Shown: one piece after another, positions 1-11,757 of the stretch | Numbering within the stretch: the stretch's first letter is position 1 | How the letters are laid out: each line of letters begins with the position of its first letter | Source of the DNA: Cryptomeria japonica | Taxonomy: Eukaryota; Streptophyta; Pinopsida; Cupressales; Cupressaceae | Assembly: GCF_030272615.1 (NCBI RefSeq) | Contig: NC_081405.1 | Coordinates: 21,430,047-21,494,046, forward strand | Length of the DNA: 64,000 nucleotides | Direction of reading: 5' to 3' | Position numbers and translations under genes: made by a program | The notes under the pieces: generated by a model | Database searches by the model: none | Seen by the model: only the letters and a program-made list of their open reading frames with translations | Told to the model about the DNA's origin: nothing

Positions 1-736
1 TCAAGAGAGGTGACTATGTTAGTGTTGGTAAATAGATTTGTCTTTTCTTATCTATTTAATTTAAAGCACTGTGAATCATAGAAAAGCAGACAAACTTTCC
101 ACCAAACAGTTGGAAAATCATCTAATTGATTAACCTCTGAATTTAGGTACAACTCCCTCTAGTAAATATTCATTCGGCTCCAAATTACATATAATTAGAG
201 AATGCTTTTCACTAGAAAGCACTCAAAGGCAATTGCATACACTAGTCAATACAAAATGAATGCAAGCACTGATCCATATATAACTTTTTATATAAAGCCA
301 ACAGACTTCATATGAACACTAAAACAAAATGAAAAAGCTTATAAAGATGAACTTAGCCAATAGTTTTCAGCACATATAGAAAGTATAACAGCCTCTTCTT
401 TGAAATAGATTTACACAGAAATTAGACTTCAAAAATCAAACACACAGATTTGAAACTGAAAATAGCTCTTAATAAGATTTCGCATTCAGTGATGGTCGTC
501 TACTTTCTTCATACACAAGATGTTCTTAGCTAATCTTAAAGATAGTCTTTTCCAAAAACTTAGCAAACCCATTCAAAGTCATTACATAAGATATTTATAG
601 ATCAACAGACCCAATAGTTCATTTAACCAAAGTAAAATTAACTCATAAGAGTTAATAGAAAGCCAACCCTAACTATATAACCAAAATTTAAAGAAAATAA
701 CTAGACTCGCTGGCAAACTACTTCCAACAGTGCTAG

Positions 737-3700
737 TCATGCAGTCTACTCAGTTCCGGTTTGGTCGCTCGAATTGGTGTCTTGGATAGACACCATCACC
801 GCCTTGGCCGTGCTCCACTCTCGATGCATTGTAGAAAACTCCTAGATTATAGTTACGTGCGACAAACTGATATGAATAACTCTCTGCTTCCAGAGCTCCT
901 TTTTCCTCTTTACCAATTGCACTTTATCTTTGTGTGAATCCAGATGATCGAGACAAATGGTGAGCATCGATTCCACCTTAGAGATCCTCGTAAAGTCTTC
1001 CACGGACAAAGATTTATCCATCTTGATCTATCTGATGTGGTTGCCGAATTGGTTAATCATCTCCATGGTGTCTTCAAGAGTTTTACTATCCTCCTTAAGT
1101 AATTGAACATCCACGCAGTGTAAGTCCTTTTGCATGGTCGCCCTCAAAGCTGTTAATTTGCCACACAGACTAGCTGACTCGCTATAACCTTTCTCAATAA
1201 TCTAATTGCGCCACTCAATACTCTCATTACAAATGAACATGACATCTTCATTTAGTCCTGACACTTGGTTTTCAGCAAGAAAGTTCATTAACCCATAATG
1301 CTGAATATCCCACATCCGCTTCAAAATGACAACCCATTTAGATTTCTCCTTCTGCCATGAGACCAAGTCGGAGTCCAAGGCTTTGGTGACCTCATTGGCA
1401 TCCTTGAAAATTTGGACCAAGTCAATTATGTAATTGGCTGCCTGGTGCATGATCGAGGTGAGCCATTCTAAAAAACCTCGGCGATCATCCTGTTTCGTTG
1501 AACTTCATCCAAGAATTTTTGATTGCTAGGTGACTTTGGACTAAATGGGCCTGAATGTTGGGACAATGGCAATGGGCTATTCTACAAAGCATGGATATAC
1601 TGGGCCATTTGCGTTAAACTCTATTTCAACTCAGCCTTGTCCCTCTCATCCTTCCAGGTACGGGAGATAATTTGTTTGGTGGACGTCTCCAAGTGCTTAA
1701 CATCTATGGCTCTGGTTCTGATTCCCAAATCTATTCATTCAACAACATAGTCTGCTTCTGAAGCCATAGTTGCATCTTTTTTAGGCTCAGGTCTAGCAAT
1801 GTCCATAGGCCAATGCTTCATATTTTCATCAAAGTCAATCATTGCCTCTATTTTTAACTTTTTGGGCTTTGTAGTCCTTCCCAGACATTTTCTCATGGCA
1901 TCCTCCATTGATACTGAAATCAGAACTACATTCCTTTTCCTGGTGATTGAATCACTTAGCCATTTTGGTGCTAGGGTCAACTCTTTTTAAGGCATGGATG
2001 GAAACTGTGTTGAGGATGGTGGCATGGAATGGTGTATATGAGACTGGATTTCGAGTACTCCTGAGTCCTGAAAAATAGTATCTATGTCAATTGAAACCTT
2101 GTCTGCTTTAGAAATAGGGGATGTCATCTTGCTCGGTGTTTCCTCTGGGTCTAAATCTAGAATGAGGTGAGAAGCCAGTGATTTGAATCCCTTCTTGGAT
2201 CTTGATCTGGTAACTCGGCTAGCAATAGGAAGCTCAACCCCGATGTCTAGTTTCTCTTCCTTAATCCTTGCCTTTGCTTTCCCTACATCAGAAACGGAAA
2301 TTTTAGTCACAACAGAAGTCTTACTTGCAGTACTCCTCTTCCCACTCCTACTTCTTGAACTAGTTGCTCATGCCGGATGAAAACGGCAACTCCTAACCCA
2401 ATTTTCCATCCTTCGGACTACACTAAAAGTGCGTGTCTAAATACTATCTCCCATCTTCTTTTTCCAATCTACTTTTGAAAGAGGTTCATCATGGACCCGT
2501 TTCATAAACTCTGGGTCAAGTATGTCTTCATCATCGGTAGAGACACCTGAGGTATCCATGGATAATTTCATGTCATGAATTTGCCTCAAAGTTAATCTAG
2601 ACCAATTCCTTCTCCACACTTCAAATTCATCCTGGCAACCCTCCCAATAATCCTCCAACTAAGGAACATGCTGATCAGGTACTGCTTTCTTTACATATTG
2701 AGCAATGAAACCCTTACTTTCAAATTTATCCCTTTTTCAAAGGATTTCAAATGAAACCTTTTAAATTCAAGTTCAAGGTTCAAGGCATCAGAAATTGATC
2801 TACAACAATAATGGCCTAAATCAATGGGAAAACTTTTGCTTATATCAGAGTCCTCACCATAATCTTTTGCAACATAAGCAAGTTGTCTAGATACTTCGAT
2901 CAAAATGAAGGAGTCTGAAACGTACCTGGGAGGTTTAAAGGGTTCACCCTTAAATCCTCTAACCCTTAAATAAGTGAAATAACTGAACTGTATGAAGAAA
3001 CTGTCGTATATGTTAACGAGCTCAACTGCCTCCGTAGACATTCTTCTATACAAATTACCTTGTAGTTCAAAGGTCAGCCTTCCAACAAAAACATCATTCC
3101 AATGGAGATAATCATAGACATGCTCTCTCAAAGTCAAACTAGGATGATACTCACAAATTCTCATGCCTTGAACCCATTTTACATGAGACAACCCAGACCA
3201 CTCTCTCACATAGGCAAGCATATATAATAGATAGAATGACATATAAAAATTAGGCATTCCGATATAATTGCTCAGACCTTCATGTAATCTTTCTGCAATA
3301 ACAGTTCCCCAGTCAATGAACTAGTTTCTATCCAGAGTAACCTGGATGAAGAAATACATCCAGTCTTCCCAGTAAAAAGAGTGAGAATTACCCTTCACCC
3401 TGCTCAACAGTATGACCAAATCTCGAATTACTGGAATTAAATATTCATGAGTTAAAGGTCTCGGCAGCCTTTAGCCTCCTTTTTGGAATCTTAAGAGCCA
3501 ATTCCGTGCAATCACTGTTCTATAATATTGCTTCTTCTCAGAGCAAATCCCGTAAGATTTACCAATGGTCCAGTCTTCATAGGGTTCCTGGTGTGGAATA
3601 CCCATGGCTGCCATTACCATCTATCTATCAATAGACAACAAGAGTTCACCATCATTTTTCCTTATGCACCTATTGCCCTTGTCGTAATGATTCATGCATT

Positions 3701-3917
3701 CTAAAACTAACTCAGGGTAGGGAGCAGCTATGGGGAAGGCGACAGCTTCTAGTAATCCGCTCTGAGCCACATCTCTCATCATGGGGACTGTGGTTGAATT
3801 CTTTACTCTCTCTAGAAAGACCTCTAAATCTAGCTGAACCAGCACTGTGTCACCCAACTCCGGTAAAGAGCTTACAAGGGAAGACGAGCTCATCAATTTG
3901 GATAAAACAGGCCTCAT
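737..3917 (-). pseudogene. LTR-internal reading frame of E1, left copy (broken)
   Basis: Same protein as the frame at 11758-14952, in fragments at 3917-3621, 3257-2691, 2658-2437, 2310-1987, 1980-1735 and 1450-1202, then on to a stop at 737-739. Frameshifts separate the third fragment from the second and the last fragment from the rest. Stops after LLSIDR, MGDSI and SIEWRN are shared with the right copy. Others are private, for example a TAG where the right copy has TGG, in a segment about 340 bases upstream of the right copy's MPNFYM start. No known domain is recognised. See the right copy for the description. Confidence 0.75.
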
Positions 3918-4470
3918 ATTTTGGTTCGTGGTTTTCCCAAATCAATCCTAGGTGAAGAAGGAAAGTGAAAACAAAAAAAAGCAGCTAAAGAACACCTAGA
4001 TCTTTTAAAACAAACTATAGCAATTTAGAAAACTATTGAACATACCTTCCTCTGCTCCCTGTAAACCTCTCTCGTTGCCTATTTTTCTTGCTTCGAAAAC
4101 TCCTCCTCAAAATCTTCTCAAGAAAATAATAATCCCAATGAGACAACTACTCAGTTTTAAAGCGGAGAAAATCTTACCCATCATTACTAAAACTGCCTTC
4201 ATTACTCCTTGTTCATGTGATATGATTTTGCTGAGGTACGCCTTACTGTTAAGTCACTTCTCTTTTGACACGAGAGATCTTCACACATACTAGCCATAAA
4301 TGGTAGATTTCAAATTATTAGGGAAAGAATATTCTTTCATTCAGCGGCCATCTATCGTGTTCTAAAAGTCCGCACTGTCACCATGTGGCAAGTCACATGT
4401 CTTCCAAGGAACCTATACATAAAAATCAGAGCCTTGTGAAATCATCACAATATAATATTAACATGACAAA

Positions 4471-4650
4471 TCTTGAACCTTGAACCTTGAACCAACAAGG
4501 TTCAAGTTCACGGTTTAAAGAATACAATATGTTGACAAGAACTCACAAAGCTTAAAATTGCGCAGGAGGAAAGATACTCGAAACAACACCTGTTGAACTT
4601 TGAACCTTGAACCAACAAGGTTCAAGTTCAAGTTCAAGGTTCAAGTTCAA
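4471..4650. repeat. GGTTCAAG / CTTGAACC repeat clusters in the E1 LTR (left copy)
   Basis: Two clusters, at 4471-4520 and 4591-4650, each have CTTGAACC units followed by GGTTCAAG units around an ACCAACAAGG centre, making an inverted array. The right LTR has the same clusters at 15504-15553 and 15625-15685. They lie near the U3 start of the minus-strand LTR, upstream of the TATA-like site. A promoter or enhancer array is possible (inference). Confidence 0.75.
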
Positions 4651-4941
4651 TGTAGTGTAACCTAACGAGAACTGAATGAAATGAGCAAAAAAATTTAAGC
4701 AAGTTCTCAACCAATGGATTAGACAAGCATTACTATAGATAGGGATGCATATGGAATGAAAATTTTATATGGGGCCAAAAGTGGCTCTGCATGGGGACTG
4801 GGACTCGTAAGATACCAAGCAATGAATCACAGGATCTTTGGTTTCATAGCATAACTAACTAAGGATCAACTTACAATAAAAATGGACACACCTAAACTAG
4901 CATGACAAAAATATATGTACAAACTAACAAGGGACGCATGT

Positions 4942-6098
4942 TTACAATTGATACAATTTTAAATCCTGCCCATTATAAGACAGGGGAAGTTCAAAACCAT
5001 CCTAATAAGCAAGTTTAAAAGAATTGGGCCCCTTTACCTCCTGAATCACATAAGGTCCCTTCCACAACGACTCAAATTTGCCATGAGCACCTTTCGGTTC
5101 TCTTCTTTTATCCCATAATAACACTAAGTCTCCTTTCATGAACTTCATGGGCCTTGCTTTCTGATCAAAAATCTTTTTGACCCTCATCTGATGCTCTGTG
5201 ATCCTGTCAACCAGCTTCTCTCTTTCTTCTTCAATTTTGGTTAAATACATGATTCCTTTTTCAAGAGAGCTCTGGAAAAATGCATCTTCTATCACCGTCT
5301 GCAATTTAGAAGCCGCTAATTATAAAGGAAGAGAGATTTGTGCACCAATACAATAAACCAGCTCAAATGGTGACATTCCTATGGCCCCTTTTGGTGAAGT
5401 TCAATCTGTCCATAGTGCTTCATGTAGCTTCTTATGCCAATCTCTGAAATTTTCACTAACTAGCTTTCTCATGATATTGATCAAGTTCTCGTTACTTGAT
5501 TCTGCCTGACCGTTACCCTGCAGATAATAATCAGAAGCATGTGCCAGAGCAATTCTGTGATCATAGCAAAATAAGCTCAATTCTGATGAAGAAAAATTTG
5601 ATGCATTATCTGTGACTATTTTCTAAGGGACTCCAAACTTGACAAGGATATTCTCCTCAAGGAATGTACACACAATTTCTGAGGTAGTTTTCCTTACAGG
5701 GATAGCTTCCACCCACTTAGTGAAATAGTCCATCGCTGTTAATATGCGAGTGTGCCTCGTGCTAGAAATAGGGTTCAAAGGACCAACAAAATCTAGTCCC
5801 CACTGCTTAAATGGTTCTTTAATTACCACAGGCCTCAAAGGCAAGGTGGCCAACTGGGGTTTACCAGTAAACAACTTGCATTTTGCACACCTCGCCACCC
5901 AGGCATATGCATCCCAGAACATCCCTGGCCAATAGTAACAGTTTCTTAGGATTTTATATGTAGTAACCGTAGAAGAAAAGTGACCCTGTAGGCTTCATTA
6001 TGGAAAGTCTTCAATAAAGCCTCTTGGTGCGGTTTATCCACACATCGAAGGAAAGTGCCATCTAAACCCTTTTTATACAATATGTTATTTGAGATAAC
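4942..6098 (-). pseudogene. E1 integrase (broken)
   Basis: Retroviral-type integrase, which joins element cDNA to host DNA. The zinc-binding region is readable: histidines in KPHQEALLKTFHNEA, in a frame shifted relative to the rest near 5950-6000, and cysteines in CAKCKLF at the start of the main frame (5922). The core has the D of LDFVGPL, the D of a TDN motif near 5600 and the E of GQAESSNE, so the DDE triad can be followed across stops at about 5623 and 5420. The C-terminal part has MRVKKIFDQKA, GDLVLLWDKR and KFESLWKGPYVI, the GPF/Y-type module of Ty3/gypsy integrases. The frame continues past a TAG at 5002 to TAA at 4942. About 160 bp of untranslated DNA separates it from the 3' LTR. Confidence 0.85.
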
Positions 6099-6600
6099 CT
6101 ACTTTGCAGCTTTCAACCTCAAATTCCTTTTTTCCCTAGGAGAAAGATGATCTGGATAGCCCCCATATGTGAGATAATATGCCACATTAGTGAACCAAGA
6201 ATCTTGATGATCAATGAACAGGGTCAAAGGTAAACTGCCATCTTCTTTGGACTCATTTTCTGCCATCAATCTAAAGAGCCCTTGTCCTCTAACCATTTTA
6301 GTGGGCTTGATATCTAGATTGAATTCTTGTATCTTGGAGACCCAAGATGCTCTATTGTTGATGCCAACATCTTGTTGAGTTAAAACAGCCTTTACTGCAG
6401 AATTGGAAACAAAAACAATCGCATGCGACTGGAGTATATAATACCTGAACTGCTTCATGGCTTTTACCACCACATAAGCCTACTTCTGTATCTGTGAGTA
6501 CTTCAACTCATGCTTCTTCAGGGGGATACTCATAAAAGAGATTGACACTTCCTCATTATCTTCACCTTTTTGTACCAAAATCCTGGACATAGTATGTTCT
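6099..6600 (-). pseudogene. E1 gypsy-type RNase H remnant (catalytic residues lost)
   Basis: This follows RT in the same frame, with a TAG at 6480-6482. FIIYCHASEHTM stands where active gypsy RNase H has an Asp-Ala-Ser motif, so the first aspartate is His. IVFVSNSAVKAVL stands where a Thr-Asp-His motif is normal. The fold signature WVSKIQEFNLDIKPTK is kept. In Tat-lineage elements this domain is known to be degenerate and replaced by an archaeal-type RNase H, which here lies upstream of RT. Confidence 0.75.
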
Positions 6601-7733
6601 GATGCATGGCAATAAATAATAAAGTCCTTATTAAAGTTTGGATTTACCAGAGTAGGCGCATCTGCAATTGCCTTCTTAATCTCTTTGAAAGCCTTTCTGC
6701 TAGCTTCATTCCACTTAAAAGCTACCTTCTTGCTCATCATATTCACAATGTACTTGGTTGTTTCAACAAAATCAGGGATGAAATGCCTTAAGAAGTTCAC
6801 TTGTCCAAAGAAAGACCTCACTCCATTTTTATTTGAGGGGAGACTAAGCTGTTGTATCACCTTTACTCTCTGTGGATCAACTTTTACTCCTTCCTGTGAG
6901 ACAATGTGTCCCAGAAGTTTTCCTTCCGTGACACCAAAGATAGACTTTTTGGGATTTAGGGATACCCCATGCTCTCTACATCTCATTAGAACTTTTCTCA
7001 AGTCTCGCACATGATTCTTTCTTTTTCTAGAGAATACAGTTAAATCATCTAAATAGACCACAATAATCTTATCCCTCAAATGTCCAAAAGAAAGATCCAT
7101 TTCTCTTTGAAAAGTTGCTCCTATGTTTATCAACCCAAAAGGCATCCTGTTATAAGCGAAGGTTCCTCAGAGAGTTATAAAGGTTGTCTTGTGTTGATCC
7201 TGCTCCATGACACTTATCTGATTATACCCAGAGAAACCATCCAACATAGACATCATCTTTGAGCCAGAAACAATTTGTAAAATATGATCCATTGCAGGCA
7301 GGGGATAATTATCTTTCAGAATTGCTTGATTTAAGTTTCTAAAATCAACACAGATCCGTATCTCGTCGTTCTTCTTCCAAATAGGAACTTTATTCACAAT
7401 CCAGGTAGAATGGTGTAGAGGATAAATAATTCAGGCCTTCAACATCTTGTCAACCTCATGAAAAATCGCTTCTGATACCTTGGGATTAAAGTTTCTTAAC
7501 TTCTGTCGGAATGGATTAACACCTGGTTTCAAAGGAATCTGGTGTTGAAACTTTCCATCCCTAAAGTTCTTCAAATCATCATAACTCCACACAAAAACAT
7601 CCTTAAACTCAACCAGCAAATCAACGAACCTCTTTCTTTCCACTTCAGAACAACATTTTCCCAAATTAACGAATTTAGGATCATCATTGGTACCAATGTT
7701 AATTTTCTCATACTCCCCTAAACTCTGAATCAC
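6480..7733 (-). pseudogene. E1 reverse transcriptase (broken)
   Basis: Ty3/gypsy reverse transcriptase in three in-frame pieces (7733-7431, 7397-7167, 7145-6480). Visible signatures are IRICVDFRNLNQA, DNYPLPAMD, MLDGFSGYNQI, MPFGLINIGATFQR and the catalytic VVYLDDLTVFS (YLDD kept), then LLGHIVSQEGVKVDP and RSFFGQVNFLRHFIPDF of the connection. TGA interrupts at 7431 and at 7167, where the family has Trp in a TPWGT motif. One frame runs back through RNase H and protease to gag, so the ancestor probably made a single polyprotein. Confidence 0.9.
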
Positions 7734-8024
7734 AGGATCTTCCTTATCTCTTCGCTTAACATATCCATCTTTCCTATCGAAAAGACGTTCAAGAGAAACT
7801 AAACCCTTTGGGATTTTATTTCCTTTTAACTACAACATCCCATCATGTACTTCGTCTTGCATATCAGGAGAAAAAATTTTACAACTCACCTCTAACCCTT
7901 CATAAAACAAGGATGTAAAAATATCAACACATTGCAGAAAGTTCTGAATCTGTTTATCATTTTCAAACACCTGCCAGGATTCAGAATTATTTGGCACACT
8001 AGGTCTATAAACTAGTTCAACCCT

Positions 8025-8582
8025 TTAATTGTCGGTCGTGAAATCTGGGTGTGGAACCAGCAAGGCTGCAGATACCGCCAAAGAATCTGCCTTCAAATTA
8101 AATTCCCTAGGGATGACTTTGATTGAAAAAGCATCAAAGGCTTCAATCTCATCCCAAACACGATTCCTATAGTGTCTCAATCTCTCATTTTTTACCACAA
8201 ATAAGCCCCTCACCTACTTGACAATAAGTTCTGCATCACCTCTCACCTTCAACATTTTGATTTGCAACCTCTTTGCTTCAGCTAGACCTAATAGCAAGGC
8301 CTCATATTCGGCCGTATTATTTCTGTTTTGGAATTCCAATTTGAAAGAATAAGGAATGACCTTCCTGTGGGGAGATATCAAAATGACCCCAGCCCCTGAT
8401 TCTGAAGATGAACAACTCCCATCAAATTCCATAGACCAGAGTTCATTTGACTTACCTACATTCAGTAACATACTCTCATCCTGAGGGTCAGTTGATATCA
8501 TGTAATTACCAAAGCCACAATCTTGATACAAAATTTGAGCTTTCAGATCATCAGAGGGAAAAACTATGTACTTAGCCTTCAT
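8025..8582 (-). pseudogene. E1 archaeal-type RNase H, placed upstream of RT
   Basis: RNase H degrades the RNA strand of the RNA:DNA hybrid during reverse transcription. Catalytic positions are visible: D in SMEFDGSCSS, E in NNTAEYEALLLGL, D in VRGDAELIVK and D in NLKADSLAV. This matches the second RNase H of Tat elements better than the gypsy type. A TAG at 8214 splits it between ELIVK and VRGLFV, where Gln is usual. It lies between protease and RT in the same frame, whereas E2 in this window has the equivalent domain between the gypsy RNase H and integrase. The frame continues to RT with stops at 8025 and near 7830. Confidence 0.85.
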
Positions 8583-8603
8583 TTCAAGATGTAAGAGGAC
8601 TCT

Positions 8604-9596
8604 CTATTTTCCAACTATGATCACCGCCTGAGACCAGTCCATCTTAATTTCCCCTCCCATGTCTTTACAAAAAGTGTGACTCAACAACATACCATAGCTA
8701 GCAGGAATGTCAGCCACTAGGATTGTCAAATTGATTCTCTTGGCAGGATGAGCTACCAAGGCAACCTGCACATCTTTAATTTGCCCTAGTGAAGGGACCT
8801 GCTTGGAGTCCATGGAGTAACATTTGCCAAAGGTCTTTGTTAGGGTTAAACCTAAAGCTTTTTCTACAGCTGAAGGCATGACATTATCAGATGCTCCTGA
8901 GTCAATTATGAAATTACTCAACTTATGCCTGTTAATATATAAGGACACATAAAAAGGTTTTGATTTATTTTCAAGGTTGGGTTCAAGGAGATTATCTTGC
9001 AAAGGAACAGAACTTGATGAGCCCTCAGGAGTTACTTGAGTAGGACTGACATTAGCATGTGCTGGTGAATCACTGCTCATGGGTGTTTGGGTTTCACTTG
9101 CTAAGGCATGGGTATCATCCCCTTTAACAAATTCAACCAATCTATCTAGTTCTCTCGGGTTTAACTTCAAATACTCAGCTAGAGAAATCTGAACACAAGA
9201 TGTTTTGCAAAACTCAATGATATCAAAAGGGTTAGTAGAAGAATCAGAACTTGAAGGTGCAATTCTTGGAACCACTTTTGACATACCTCCATGATGGGTT
9301 AAAATTTCTTTTCCTTTCTCAGAACTATGTATGGGTGTTGTAGCATCTTGGGATCTCAAATTATATTGAGTTCTTGTAAGAATTGCGTATGAAGAATCTT
9401 CCAAAGATACCAACATGTTTCCTCCCCTCTCTGAGTCGGAGACATATTCCATATAATGAATTTCAGAGTCACTAGGCATACCTTGGGAACCTACTTCATC
9501 CGCTTCTAAGATTGTTTCTCCTTTATTGATCATTTGAGAAAAACAAACCATCTCTAGGCACAAAGATCCATCATGTTCATCAGTTAAATGAAACAC
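8604..9596 (-). pseudogene. E1 aspartic protease with long linker
   Basis: A 330-codon open stretch of the gag-pol frame. The C-terminal half is a retropepsin with active-site motif FIIDSGASDNVMP and the later ILVADIPASYGMLLSH, which resembles the ILG-type flap region. It cleaves the polyprotein (family knowledge). The N-terminal half (about residues 1-200) is a Ser/Thr/Pro-rich linker with no domain I recognise. The TAG at 8604 follows IIVGK and the frame continues into the RNase H. No CCHC zinc knuckle is seen between gag and protease. Confidence 0.85.
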
Positions 9597-9722
9597 ACAA
9601 GAATTTGTCTTGAGTGGTGGTGCTTCAATAGCAAGTCTTTGCTGGACAGGGGGTAGTTGTAATTGTCTCCCTCCACCTCCTCCCTGTTGATTAGAATATC
9701 TCCTAGGAACATCTTGATATGG

Positions 9723-10604
9723 CTAAGAATAGGAAGTATTTACTTTAGGAGTCTGCCTCTTCAGAGCAATTACATCATTCATTAACCGTTGAATGACAGG
9801 ATCTGAGGAAGTAGTAGGTTGTGCATTGGATGTTTGCACTTCACGTTTCCATTTGCCTGTAGTGATCAAATCATCTTCTAGTTCAACTGCAAGGGTTTTG
9901 GCAACATTCAAATCTACAACCCTTTGCCTATGAATCAAGAAAATTATTTCAGAGGGCAGTGAGTTAATAAAAAAACATTTGAGATTATCATCTGAAGATT
10001 TTTGGTTGAGCGGAATCTTGTAGAGAATCTTATCAAAAATGGCTACGAAGTCTCTCATAGATTCAGGAAGTTCCTTTTTTAATTGGGATAACTGAGCTAG
10101 GAGGGAGTGCTCATCTTTAGCTACCTTGAATCTAGCTTCAAATCTTGTCTTCAAATCCTACCAGATCGCTATCACGCTATTCGGAAAATGATAAAACCAA
10201 TCCGCCGCCACTCCTGTCAATGTTTGGATAAACAACCTGATAGCCACATCTTCATGTTGAACCGCTATCACTCCATAGGCTACACTGAAAGCATTCAAAT
10301 GCTCATCTACAATGACCGTCCCATCCCCGCTAAATTTAGGCAAATGGTCTCTAGCGGCCTTTGGCAAGGGATTAAGGTTCAAGCCTAGGTTCAATGGGCC
10401 TATAGTTGCCCCCCAAGGGTTATTGACTGCCATTGGAAGTATAATATTAAGGGGAGAAGTGTTGAATGAAATGGGTATGGCAACACCATGCAGGACCAAT
10501 GCTTGACAAACTAGAGACGTAGGTGATGATGGCAAAGGAGATGGAGGTCTAATTCTTGCCTTTCGTTGGGACGAGTAGGTGGGTTGGAAACTTAGATTCT
10601 GCAA
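9723..10604 (-). pseudogene. E1 gag (broken)
   Basis: Retrotransposon gag capsid region forming the virus-like particle. Signatures: PLPKAARDHLPKFSGDG, HLNAFSVAYG, LFIQTLTGVAADWFYHFP, then after a TAG at 10158 MKTRFEARF and MRDFVAIFDKILYKIP. Downstream are an IIFLIHRQR segment and a basic tail. The frame stays open upstream to about 10717 but has no obvious ATG. Another TAG lies at 9723, after which the frame continues through a Gly/Gln-rich stretch into the protease. The TAG codons sit where Gln or Trp would be expected, as in cytosine decay. Confidence 0.85.
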
Positions 10605-11018
10605 TTCTTCAAAAATAGGATCAAAAACCCCCCCCCCTCCTTTGGGATCTAGTATACAGTTTGGAGTCCAGTGTGGAACAATTAGGGCAACAAACGTCTG
10701 GGAATTTGAAATTGATTATCAGGGATGTGGATAAAGAAAACCCTAGGAACTACTATTCTTTCAATGACTAACACAGGCTGATCTGATTGTCTTTCTATTT
10801 CGCTAAGAAGGTCACTAATTCTATCATATTCTACTCGACTTCTTCTATGCCTCTAGGCTAGAGTATCCAGCTCTAAGGTAATGTTACTTTGTTCTTCTTG
10901 TACCCAGTTTAGATTTGGTTGCAACAAAGGCAAAAACGCTTCAAGAGGCAATACCATTTATAGAAAATAGAGTACACTATAATGATGATCTGGTATTACA
11001 ATCAGTTATTCTCTTCAT
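10605..11018 (-). other. E1 5' leader between primer site and gag
   Basis: Untranslated leader of E1 read on the minus strand. The gag frame stays open back to about 10717. The stretch includes an 11-base poly-C run on the plus strand (10627-10637). I see no further gene in it. Confidence 0.5.
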
Positions 11019-11036
11019 TCCCCAGCAGAGTCGCCA
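11019..11036 (-). other. E1 primer binding site, tRNA-Arg type
   Basis: On the minus strand the sequence six bases inside the 5' LTR reads TGGCGACTCTGCTGGGGA. It complements a tRNA 3' end with CCA. From memory it matches a plant tRNA-Arg 3' end with one change, the primer type described for Tat/Ogre elements. The six-base gap is larger than usual. Confidence 0.75.
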
Positions 11037-11757
11037 AAAATCTGTTGGTAAACAGATTTGTCTTTTCTTATCTATTTAATTCAAAGCACTGCGAATCATA
11101 GAAAAGCAGACAAACTTTCCACCAAACAGTTGGAAAATCATCTAATTGATTAACCTCTGAATTTAGGTATAGCTAACTCTAGTAAATATTCATTCAACTC
11201 CAAATTACATATAATCAATAAAAGGCTTTTCACCAAAAAGCACTTAAAGGCAATTGCATACACCAATCAATACAAAATGAATGCAAGCACTGATCCATAT
11301 ATAACTTTTTATATAAAGCCGACAAACTTCATATGAACACTAAAACAAAATGAAAAAGATTATAAAGACGAACTTAGCCAATAGTTTTCAGCAAATATAG
11401 AAATTATAACAACCTCTTCTTTGAAATAGATTTACACATAAATCAGACTTCAAAAATCAAACACATGGATTTGAAACTAAAAATAGCTGTTAATAAGATT
11501 TCGCATTCAGTGATGGTCGTCTACTTTCTTCATACACAAAATGTTCTTAGCTAATCTTAAAGATAGTCTTTTCCAAAAACTTAGCGAACCCATTCAAAGT
11601 TATTACATAAGATATTTATAGGTCACCAGACCCAATAGTTCTTTTAACCAAAGTAAAATTAACTCATAAGAGTTAATAGAAAGCCAACCCTAACTGTATA
11701 ACCGAAATTTAAAGAAAATAACTAGACTCGCTGGCAAACTACCGCCAACAGTGCTAG

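Larger units (their letters stand above)
23..4780 (-). repeat. E1 3' LTR (left copy)
   Basis: This copy aligns end to end with 11043-15814. It shows many single-base differences and small indels, so the insertion is old. It holds a more damaged copy of the LTR reading frame (737-3917). The start ATG is changed to ACG, and frameshifts lie between about 2658 and 3257 and between about 1450 and 1735. Its TATA-like sequence reads CCTATACATAAA on the plus strand at about 4412-4423, where the right copy has CCTATATATAAA. On the minus strand the DNA just upstream of this LTR (plus 4781-4800) is not purine-rich, so no clear polypurine tract can be named. Confidence 0.9.
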
